Source: Clostridia bacterium
Lineage (GTDB): Bacteria; Bacillota_A; Clostridia; Oscillospirales; CAG-272
NCBI GenBank assembly: GCA_017547395.1
Contig: JAFYPS010000015.1
Span: 1 to 5,135 of the forward strand
Reading direction: 5' to 3'
DNA length: 5,135 nt
Position 1 is the stretch's first letter, and every line of letters begins with the position of its first letter. This document shows positions 1 through 5,135 of this stretch, piece after piece. A program made the position numbers and the translations under genes. Under the pieces are notes generated by a model. That model had not been told where the DNA came from, did no database searches, and saw only the letters and a program-made list of their open reading frames with translations.

Positions 1-2
1 AC

Positions 3-233
3 GTTAAAAAGGAAGCGCAAAGAATCGCGCCTGTAAACGTGAGCGAGCTTGGCAACTGTCAGGTCAGCGATTTTCGTTCATCTTCGGATTCCCCGAACGG
101 ATATATGATAATTTTTGAACGCGACAAGGCAAAACGCGCGGTGCTTTTCGATGCTAATAAGAGGATAATCAACAATCTTCGCCACGTTGCTCCGTCTATA
201 GTAACCCTTTCGGACAGCCTTCCCGAAGAATAA
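3..233 (+). CDS. 3' end of an unrecognised protein gene (5' end outside window)
   Basis: The reading frame is open from the left edge (first full codon at 3) to a TAA at 231-233, giving 76 visible C-terminal codons. A GTG at 39 could be taken as a start. No Shine-Dalgarno sequence precedes it and the frame stays open upstream of it, so a gene running in from the left is the better reading. The visible tail has two short acidic or polar stretches around a hydrophobic strand (GYMIIFERDKAKRAVLFDANK) and then a helix-like NNLRHVAPSIV. There is no membrane segment or catalytic motif I can name. I do not recognise the family. In Bacillus the ydcC-alr pair is preceded by acpS, but this tail does not look like the C-terminus of AcpS. 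The next gene starts about 40 nt downstream with no terminator between them, so co-transcription is plausible. Confidence 0.65.
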   Translation, partial: VKKEAQRIAPVNVSELGNCQVSDFRSSSDSPNGYMIIFERDKAKRAVLFDANKRIINNLRHVAPSIVTLSDSLPEE

Positions 234-261
234 TAAAAAAACGCGGACATATCCTTTTATT

Positions 262-269
262 GAGGTGAT
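262..269 (+). promoter_or_regulatory. Shine-Dalgarno site that sets the lipoprotein start at GTG 274
   Basis: GAGGTGAT matches the anti-Shine-Dalgarno sequence. The GAGGTG core ends at 267, leaving 6 nt before the GTG at 274. The other in-frame starts, GTG 265 and ATG 268, lie inside or directly against this site, so ribosomes could not use it for them. This supports GTG 274. Confidence 0.75.
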
Positions 270-273
270 GTTC

Positions 274-717
274 GTGAAATTTGTAAAGGTTATTGTCCTT
301 TTTGCGCTGGCGGTTCTTTTGTGTGCCTGCGGTGAAAAAAAGATTTCGCTTTTTGAAGGGGACGTAACGGCTACCGTTTCCTATGCGCTGAGTGGCAGGG
401 AATATACGGTAAAGTACTCGCGACTAGGCGAATCCGAAAAACTCGAGGTGCTTGAGCCAAAGCGAATACGTGGACTTATTGCCGAGCGCGAAAACGGGGA
501 AGTAACGGTCAGCTACACCGACCTTGAATATACGTCGGTAAGTGACAAAATGTTTGCACCGTTTGAACTTTTTTCTCCGATGACGATGAAAAAAGACGGC
601 GACAATTCGTTTGTCAGCGAAGGCGGGGACGTGAGAGTTTGCTTTGACGGTGAAACGCCAAAGACGTTAAGCGGAAACAATTTTACGCTTGAAATTCTGG
701 AATTCAGAGAGGAGTGA
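274..717 (+). CDS. Small lipoprotein, probably LolA/YdcC-like
   Basis: This is a 147-residue secreted lipoprotein started at GTG 274, which is placed by the GAGGTG site 6 nt upstream. The N-terminus is a short lipoprotein signal peptide: a basic start (MKFVK), a hydrophobic core at about residues 6-16, and a lipobox-like LCAC with the acylated cysteine at residue 19. Cys17 is a poor alternative because Leu would stand at -1. The mature part is beta-rich with no membrane segment. Its stretch VLEPKRIRGLIAERENGEV followed by VSY (residues about 57-80) resembles strand pairs in LolA-fold lipoproteins of Bacillota. Bacillus YdcC is a LolA-like lipoprotein encoded just before alr, which supports the comparison, but YdcC is much longer, so this would be a minimal version. 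The product is predicted to be anchored on the outer face of the membrane. The stop is 6 nt before alr, whose ribosome binding site lies in the last codons of this gene, so the two are almost certainly co-transcribed. The lipoprotein call is strong; the LolA assignment is an inference. Confidence 0.8.
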   Translation: MKFVKVIVLFALAVLLCACGEKKISLFEGDVTATVSYALSGREYTVKYSRLGESEKLEVLEPKRIRGLIAERENGEVTVSYTDLEYTSVSDKMFAPFELFSPMTMKKDGDNSFVSEGGDVRVCFDGETPKTLSGNNFTLEILEFREE

Positions 718-723
718 AGCATA

Positions 724-1890
724 GTGAACGAAAAAAATCTTGCCGAAATAGATCTTGCGGCGCTCAGACATAATTTTGAGCATTTGCAAAAGAGAATCAA
801 GTCGGTTTCGCCAAAAACCGAGCCGATGTGCGTTGTAAAGGCGGACGCCTACGGTCACTGTGCCGAGCTTTGTGTGCCAACGCTTTATGAAGCGGGTGCA
901 AGACATTTTGCGGTATCGAGCATAGAAGAGGCAGAGCAGATTTACTCGATTTTAGACTCGCTTAATCTTGTTGCAAAGAGCATTCTCATTCTCGGATATA
1001 CACCTGCGGAGAGCGATAACGTCAAATTGCTTGCAAGACATAAAATAACACAGGCGGTTTACTCGCTTGAATATGCAGTTGCCCTTTCAAACGAGGTGAA
1101 AAAACTTCGCAAGGCGGAATTGATTGACAATGAGGATTGCATTCGTTGCCATCTTAAGCTTGACAGCGGAATGAACCGTCTTGGCTTTGACACACACGCT
1201 GAGGCGGCGGAAAATACCGTAAACGAGATACTTGAAATATCAAAGCTTTCAGGAATCCGCATAGACGGGGTGTTCTCACATCTTGCCTGTGCCGACGAAA
1301 GCGGAGATGAAAGGTCGAAAGCACAGTTTGAACGCTATGACGCGGTTGTAAAGGCGTGTGAGGAAAAAGGCGCACGTTTCCCGACAAAACATATATGCAA
1401 CAGTGCCGGCGCGCTTCGTTTCCCCGATATGTACCAGAGTTTTGTCCGTCTCGGAATCGTACTTTACGGTATATCTCCGTCGGACGAGGCTTGCGACGGT
1501 GAGCTTATTCCCGTTATGAGGCTCAAGAGCCGCATTGCGCATATACATAAACTTCACGCAGGGGACTGCGTGAGCTACGGAGCGGAGTTCTGTGCCGAGC
1601 GCGAGATGACTGTTGCGACTATCCCGATAGGATATGCTGACGGATTCCTTCGCGGCTACAAGAACGGCGGAACGGTAATGATTGGCAATAAGGCGGTAAG
1701 GTTGCTTGGCAGAGTTTGTATGGACCAGTGTATGGTTGACGTAACCGACGTTCCCGTAAACGTAGGCGACTGGGTTTACATATTTGATGCAAGCGGAGAA
1801 AATCTGCACAGACTTTGCGCTGCAGCGCAGACTATTCCGTACGAGGCGATTTGTCTGCTTTCAAAGCGAGTAAAACGAGTAAAGATATAA
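724..1890 (+). CDS. alr: Alanine racemase (PLP-dependent)
   Basis: This enzyme interconverts L- and D-alanine in the cytoplasm and so supplies D-Ala for peptidoglycan. The protein has 388 residues, the usual length for the family. An N-terminal TIM barrel carries the PLP-binding lysine Lys39 in VVKADAYGH. HLKLDSGMNRLG follows at 143-154; by family comparison Lys145 is the position that can be carbamylated and Arg152 contacts PLP. The beta domain has VSYGAEF with the likely catalytic Tyr285, IPIGYADGF at 300-308, GRVCMDQ at 329-335, and IPYEAICLLSKRV at 371-383 with Tyr373 near the cofactor phosphate. Catalysis needs a dimer because the tyrosine comes from the partner subunit. The start is GTG 724, preceded by AGGAG at 710-714 with 9 nt spacing. 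One oddity is that the usual GHG after the PLP lysine is GHC here (Cys46). The C-terminus ends in RVKRVKI, encoded by a tandem 9-nt repeat, where many homologues have RVPR. The assignment is firm; alr rather than a paralogue such as dadX is the normal choice in this phylum. Confidence 0.97.
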   Translation: MNEKNLAEIDLAALRHNFEHLQKRIKSVSPKTEPMCVVKADAYGHCAELCVPTLYEAGARHFAVSSIEEAEQIYSILDSLNLVAKSILILGYTPAESDNVKLLARHKITQAVYSLEYAVALSNEVKKLRKAELIDNEDCIRCHLKLDSGMNRLGFDTHAEAAENTVNEILEISKLSGIRIDGVFSHLACADESGDERSKAQFERYDAVVKACEEKGARFPTKHICNSAGALRFPDMYQSFVRLGIVLYGISPSDEACDGELIPVMRLKSRIAHIHKLHAGDCVSYGAEFCAEREMTVATIPIGYADGFLRGYKNGGTVMIGNKAVRLLGRVCMDQCMVDVTDVPVNVGDWVYIFDASGENLHRLCAAAQTIPYEAICLLSKRVKRVKI

Positions 1891-1896
1891 AATCCG

Positions 1897-1927
1897 TTTT
1901 TTGGACGGACGTGCGCCGACCAAAAAA
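1897..1927 (+). repeat. Inverted repeat IR1 (T-rich arm first)
   Basis: TTTTTTGG at 1897-1904 pairs perfectly with CCAAAAAA at 1920-1927. After one A-A mismatch, CGG 1906-1908 pairs with CCG 1916-1918 around a 7-nt loop. It begins 7 nt after the alr stop. No T-tract follows the stem on either strand, because the T-run is the 5' arm on both, so it does not fit a standard intrinsic terminator. Confidence 0.6.
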
Positions 1928-1934
1928 CTCCTTG

Positions 1935-1975
1935 AAAATCGCACGCGGTCGAGCGTGGCGCGAGCGAACGATTTT
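1935..1975 (+). repeat. Inverted repeat IR2, compound stem
   Basis: AAAATCG at 1935-1941 pairs with CGATTTT at 1969-1975. Inside it CACGC 1942-1946 pairs with GCGTG 1953-1957 around a 6-nt loop, leaving an 11-nt bulge on the 3' side. The GC-rich interior contrasts with the AT-rich flanks. CGCACG at 1940-1945 is also complementary to CGTGCG at 1910-1915, mostly in the loop of IR1, so the two could pair alternatively. Confidence 0.5.
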
Positions 1976-1980
1976 GAGAC

Positions 1981-2007
1981 CGCTTCAAAACCTTGTGCTT
2001 TGAAGCG
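1981..2007 (+). repeat. Inverted repeat IR3 just upstream of the next gene's ribosome binding site
   Basis: CGCTTCAAA at 1981-1989 pairs without mismatch with TTTGAAGCG at 1999-2007 (9 bp, 9-nt loop). It is followed by an A-tract and then the Shine-Dalgarno sequence starting 6-8 nt later, with no T-tract, so it is not a terminator for + strand transcription. The loop contains ACCT at 1990-1993, complementary to AGGT inside the Shine-Dalgarno sequence (2018-2021), so a weak interaction that occludes the ribosome site is conceivable. The position suggests a role in the leader RNA or a dispersed intergenic repeat; neither is shown. Confidence 0.6.
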
Positions 2008-2013
2008 ATAAAA

Positions 2014-2022
2014 AAGGAGGTG
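2014..2022 (+). promoter_or_regulatory. Near-perfect Shine-Dalgarno site pointing to an ATT start at 2028
   Basis: AAGGAGGTG is complementary to nine bases of the 16S rRNA 3' tail. The GGAGG core ends at 2020, so optimal spacing (7 nt) falls on the ATT at 2028-2030. No ATG, GTG or TTG occurs in this frame until TTG 2073, which is far too distant (52 nt) to be served by this site. Confidence 0.8.
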
Positions 2023-2027
2023 TAACT

Positions 2028-3311
2028 ATTACAAGGCGAACAGCGATAATTTCACTGGTAACAGCGGTAGTTTTGATACTTGCCGCGATAATTATATCAA
2101 GCGTTTCGTTTGATGCAAAGGAAGAAGCCGCAGAGCATGCTATAGCACGCGACAACCTTGCAGTAACGGCGCCTGATATTATAGATGCCCCCGACGTTTC
2201 GGGATATATTCTTTCGGTGCTTGCCGAAAAAGAGGCGGCTGCATATTTTGCAGAGGATGAAACCTCTCCGCAGAACGTGCAAAAGCGAAATTTTCATCTT
2301 GCGCTTGAAAACGGTGCCGTAATAGGCGCATCCTCGGTCCCTGCAATTTATGATGCGGCGAAAAACGATATTCTTTCGGGCACGTATTCGTATGACGTGT
2401 ATGCCGCAAGCGGCAGAGAGCTTTCGAGATTGCTTGCATACGCACTTCTCGATGACGTTTCGGACAACCCGTATATAGACACGGACAAACGCTGGTTTGA
2501 TGCGGTTCTTACCGATTCGCTGTCTTTTTTCGGCGGCAAGTATATTCTTTCTTCAACGCTTACGGATACTTATGAAAACGCATACGTTCTCGCTTATAAC
2601 AGAGAACTCGTTGAGGAAAGCGAGGTTAGTGCCGATGCGCTTAACGGAGTGCTTACGCTTGAAAAGCTTATTTCATATAAAAAGGCGGCTGAAATAGAGC
2701 AAAGTGATATTTTCCCGCTTTATATATCGGGCGGCGGTGCTTTCCTTGAAAATAGTGATGGGATTTCGGTCACTGCAAAAGCGGATTTTGATAAAGGAAT
2801 TTCACAGCTTATGCCGCTGGTGGAGCTCGGCATCGGAAATTTCTCCGACGGAAGCGCGGCGTTTTCGGTTATGACGCTCGGCGAGGTCAAGAAATACAGA
2901 AAAGCAGGCGTCGACGTTGGAATTCTTCCTGTCCCGAAGCAGAGTGAAAGCGATTCATACAGATGCTACGTCGATGCGGGAGCAACCGAGTTTGTTGCAC
3001 TGCCCGCAGGACACGATGATATGGAAAAGATATCATATCTCGTTTATCGACTTGCCTTCCTCTCCGACGGATATATGACCTCGTCGTATTACGAAGACTT
3101 TGACGGTAGCGAGCGCGAAATGCTGAAGATTATAGCAGAGAGCGGCGTTTCTGACCTTTCAAATCTGCTTGGTTACGGCAAGGTTGAATCGCTTGTTAAC
3201 GACGTATTTTTCGGTAGAGAAGCGAGACCTTCTCTTGAATATTACAACCGCAAGACGCTTTATGAAAAGGCTCTTGAGATTATAGAAAAAAGAATCAACA
3301 AGGAAAATTAA
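2028..3311 (+). CDS. ABC-type extracellular solute-binding-like protein, probable ATT start
   Basis: The protein has 427 residues when started at ATT 2028, which lies 7 nt after a near-perfect Shine-Dalgarno sequence. The first standard start, TTG 2073, lies inside the hydrophobic segment and would remove the basic end (TRRT) of the export signal. Residues 6-23 form one hydrophobic helix with no lipobox cysteine, so the protein is a secreted or membrane-anchored form and not a classical lipoprotein. The rest follows the layout of family 1 sugar-binding proteins of Clostridia: YDVYAASGRELSRLLAYALL at 122-141, the DTDKRWF segment with Trp156, AYVLAYNREL at 185-194, GILPVPK at 298-304 followed by a Tyr/Ser-rich strand and FVALPA at 322-327, and the C-terminal YYEDFDGSEREMLKIIAESG. 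The family role would be to capture a ligand outside the membrane and deliver it to an ABC importer. No permease or ATPase gene is in view and the ligand is unknown. aspS follows 18 nt later with no terminator between, and a structured 137-nt gap lies upstream. The fold assignment is fairly firm; transport function is uncertain. Confidence 0.8.
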   Translation: MTRRTAIISLVTAVVLILAAIIISSVSFDAKEEAAEHAIARDNLAVTAPDIIDAPDVSGYILSVLAEKEAAAYFAEDETSPQNVQKRNFHLALENGAVIGASSVPAIYDAAKNDILSGTYSYDVYAASGRELSRLLAYALLDDVSDNPYIDTDKRWFDAVLTDSLSFFGGKYILSSTLTDTYENAYVLAYNRELVEESEVSADALNGVLTLEKLISYKKAAEIEQSDIFPLYISGGGAFLENSDGISVTAKADFDKGISQLMPLVELGIGNFSDGSAAFSVMTLGEVKKYRKAGVDVGILPVPKQSESDSYRCYVDAGATEFVALPAGHDDMEKISYLVYRLAFLSDGYMTSSYYEDFDGSEREMLKIIAESGVSDLSNLLGYGKVESLVNDVFFGREARPSLEYYNRKTLYEKALEIIEKRINKEN

Positions 3312-3329
3312 TACTAAGGAGATATAGAT

Positions 3330-5129
3330 ATGGCACAGCTTTTGAATATGGACGATAACCGTACCGCTCGTTGCGGTGAGTTTTCGGCAAAGGACATTGG
3401 CAGAGAAGTCTGCGTAATGGGTTGGGCTCAGCGTCAGAGAGACCTTGGAGCACTCATTTTTATCGACCTTCGCGACCGTAGCGGAATACTTCAGCTTGCA
3501 TTTGACGAGCAGACCGACCGCGCAGTTTTTGATACTGCATTCTCTGTAAGAAGTGAGTTTGTACTTCTTGCGAAGGGTGTTGTACGCGCACGCGGAGAGG
3601 GTGCGGTAAACAAGAATATTCCCACAGGCGAAATCGAGGTTTACGTTAAGGAGCTTCGCATTCTTTCTGCTGCTCAGACTCCTCCTTTTGCTATTGAGGA
3701 GAACAGCAACGTACGCCCTGAACTCCGTATGACCTACCGTTATCTCGACCTTCGTCGCCCCGATATTCAGAAGAATATCCTCGCGCGCTCGAGAATAACA
3801 AACATCGCACGTAACTACTACGCTGAAAACGGCTTTATTGATATCGAAACCCCTAACCTTATTAAGCCCTCGCCCGAAGGCGCGCGCGACTACCTTGTAC
3901 CCAGCCGTGTGCATCCCGGCCGTTTCTACGCGCTTCCTCAGTCGCCTCAGCTTTACAAGCAGCTTCTTATGGTATCCGGCTTTGACCGTTATTTCCAGAT
4001 TGCACGTTGCTTCCGTGACGAGGACCTCCGTGCTGACCGTCAGCCTGAGTTTACTCAGATTGACGTCGAGATGTCTTTCGTTAAGCAGGACGACGTTATA
4101 AACGTTACCGAGGGCTTCCTCAAAAAGCTCTGGAAGGAATTCCACGGCATTGATCTTGAAACTCCTTTCCTCCGTATGGAGTATAAGGAGGCTATGGAGC
4201 GCTTCGGTTCAGATAAGCCTGACCTCCGCTTCGGCTTTGAGCTTAAGAATCTTTCCGATATTGTTGCGAATACCGAATTCAAGGTATTTGCAGGCGCTAT
4301 CGCCGGCGGCGGCAGTGTTCGCGCAATCAACGTAAAGGGTGGCGCTGCGTTCTCCCGTAAGGAGATCGATGCACTTGCAGAGTTTGCAAAATCCTACCGC
4401 GCAAAGGGTCTTGCATGGACAAAGATGCAGGGCGGAGAAGTTTCTTCTTCCTTTGCAAAGTTCCTCACCCCCGAGGAGAATGCCGCTATCGCGGAGCGTA
4501 TGGAGCTCTCGGACGGCGACCTTATTCTCGTATGTGCGGATAAGGATTCCGTTGTGTTTGACTCTCTCGGTGCACTCCGCGTTCACTGTGCGAAGAAGCT
4601 TAATCTGCTTGACCCCATGGACTTCAAGTTTATGTGGGTAACCGACTTCCCGCTCTTCGAGTATTCCGAGGAAGAGGACAGATACTGCGCAAAGCACCAT
4701 CCTTTCACAATGCCTAATCCCGAGGACCTTGACAAACTTGAAAATGACCCCGCAAACTGCCGTGCTATCGCATACGATATAGTTCTTAACGGTACCGAGC
4801 TTGGCGGCGGTTCTATCCGTATCCACGACCCCGAAATCCAGAGCCGTATGTTCAAGGCACTTTCCCTTGGCGACGACGAGGTCCAGGAAAAGTTCGGCTA
4901 TCTTATAGATGCGTTCAAGTTCGGCGTACCTCCTCACGGCGGTATGGCATTCGGTCTTGACCGTCTTGTTACACTTGCACTCGGACTTGAGGACATTCGC
5001 GACGTTATCGCATTCCCGAAGGTTCAGAACGCGTCCGAACTTATGACCAAGGCTCCCGGCTTTGCAGATGAAAAGGCACTTGCCGAACTTCAGATTGCGG
5101 TTGTAAAACCCGAAACCGATGGCGAATAA
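3330..5129 (+). CDS. aspS: Aspartate--tRNA ligase, bacterial type
   Basis: This enzyme activates aspartate with ATP and charges tRNA(Asp) in the cytoplasm. It is a class II, subclass b synthetase of 599 residues, typical for the bacterial type. Residues about 1-112 are the anticodon-binding OB fold (GWAQRQRDLGALIFIDLRDR at 31-50). The catalytic core has motif 1 in the region of 165-178, SPEGARDYLVPSR at 181-193, QSPQ at 204-207, motif 2 (RCFRDEDLRADRQPEFTQID) at 226-245, and motif 3 (GGMAFGLDRL) at 537-546. The bacterial GAD insertion lies at about 285-425, and the core resumes with FMWVTDFPLFE and HHPFTMP. Leu39 stands where non-discriminating bacterial enzymes commonly have His in the RRRDHGG motif, so this is probably a discriminating AspRS that does not charge tRNA(Asn). 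The start is ATG 3330 with AAGGAG at 3316-3321, spacing 8 nt; Met7 is a weaker alternative. Arginine codons are mostly CGT/CGC, unlike the AGA/CGA-rich gene upstream, as expected for high expression. Confidence 0.98.
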   Translation: MAQLLNMDDNRTARCGEFSAKDIGREVCVMGWAQRQRDLGALIFIDLRDRSGILQLAFDEQTDRAVFDTAFSVRSEFVLLAKGVVRARGEGAVNKNIPTGEIEVYVKELRILSAAQTPPFAIEENSNVRPELRMTYRYLDLRRPDIQKNILARSRITNIARNYYAENGFIDIETPNLIKPSPEGARDYLVPSRVHPGRFYALPQSPQLYKQLLMVSGFDRYFQIARCFRDEDLRADRQPEFTQIDVEMSFVKQDDVINVTEGFLKKLWKEFHGIDLETPFLRMEYKEAMERFGSDKPDLRFGFELKNLSDIVANTEFKVFAGAIAGGGSVRAINVKGGAAFSRKEIDALAEFAKSYRAKGLAWTKMQGGEVSSSFAKFLTPEENAAIAERMELSDGDLILVCADKDSVVFDSLGALRVHCAKKLNLLDPMDFKFMWVTDFPLFEYSEEEDRYCAKHHPFTMPNPEDLDKLENDPANCRAIAYDIVLNGTELGGGSIRIHDPEIQSRMFKALSLGDDEVQEKFGYLIDAFKFGVPPHGGMAFGLDRLVTLALGLEDIRDVIAFPKVQNASELMTKAPGFADEKALAELQIAVVKPETDGE

Positions 5130-5135
5130 AACTAC

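Noticed and set aside
232..261. AATAAAA/TTTTATT inverted repeat between the first two genes
   Set aside because: Seven A/T pairs only with a 16-nt loop; too weak for a terminator and likely chance in AT-rich spacer.
1276..1809. Minus-strand open frame of 177 codons inside alr
   Set aside because: Fully contained in a gene with intact catalytic motifs on the + strand; no independent support.
1867..1884. Tandem 9-nt repeat CGAGTAAA(A/G) at the 3' end of alr
   Set aside because: It simply encodes the RVKRVK tail, which replaces the usual RVPR region; two copies are too few for a meaningful repeat call.
1815..2003. + strand open frame running from the end of alr into the intergenic region
   Set aside because: Out of frame with alr, no ribosome site, and its 3' half is just the inverted-repeat region translated.
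1984..2012. Possible promoter (TTCAAA, 17 nt, GATAAA) upstream of the solute-binding-like gene
   Set aside because: Each box matches only 4 of 6 consensus bases, and transcription would begin within the ribosome binding site, leaving no usable leader.
3159..4145. Long minus-strand open frame (328 codons) opposite the start of aspS and the end of the preceding gene
   Set aside because: It mirrors the codon pattern of well-supported + strand genes, spans a gene junction, has no domain I recognise, and its product looks like low-quality antisense sequence.
4209..4937. Minus-strand open frame of 242 codons inside aspS
   Set aside because: Antisense shadow of the GC-biased aspS codons; no plausible domain or ribosome site.
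5119..5135. ATG at 5119 overlapping the aspS stop, reading MANKT to the window edge
   Set aside because: Only five codons are visible and no Shine-Dalgarno sequence precedes it, so a downstream overlapping gene cannot be supported.

Overview
The window looks like a piece of a Bacillota (Clostridia) chromosome, most likely from an Oscillospiraceae/Ruminococcaceae-type gut bacterium. The evidence is the strong AGGAGG-type ribosome binding sites, the frequent non-ATG starts, the moderate GC content with AT-rich gene junctions, a Gram-positive-style lipoprotein, and a solute-binding-protein-like product of the clostridial type. The taxonomic placement is inference. All supported genes lie on the + strand and are tightly packed, and I see no convincing intrinsic terminator between any of them.

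Layout: (1) the 3' end of an unrecognised gene that enters from the left edge (3-233). (2) A small lipoprotein gene (274-717) with a likely LolA-like beta fold. (3) alr, alanine racemase (724-1890), only 6 nt downstream. (4) A 137-nt gap (1891-2027) that holds three consecutive inverted repeats and ends in a near-perfect Shine-Dalgarno sequence. (5) A gene for an ABC sugar-binding-protein-like secreted or membrane-anchored protein (2028-3311). Its only well-placed start codon is ATT. (6) aspS, aspartate--tRNA ligase (3330-5129), 18 nt further on and complete; the window ends 6 nt after its stop.

How the genes relate: the lipoprotein-alr pair resembles the ydcC-alr arrangement of Bacillus, where a LolA-like lipoprotein precedes alanine racemase, so this part has an envelope and peptidoglycan-precursor theme. 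The solute-binding-like protein has no permease or ATPase partner in view. It sits between two housekeeping genes, so an envelope role other than sugar import is possible. aspS shows the codon bias of a highly expressed gene, unlike its neighbours, although it may share transcription with them.

Most unusual points: the apparent ATT initiation codon of the solute-binding-like gene, and the structured leader just upstream of it. The rest is ordinary housekeeping sequence. I found no phage, transposon, CRISPR, tRNA or rRNA features.
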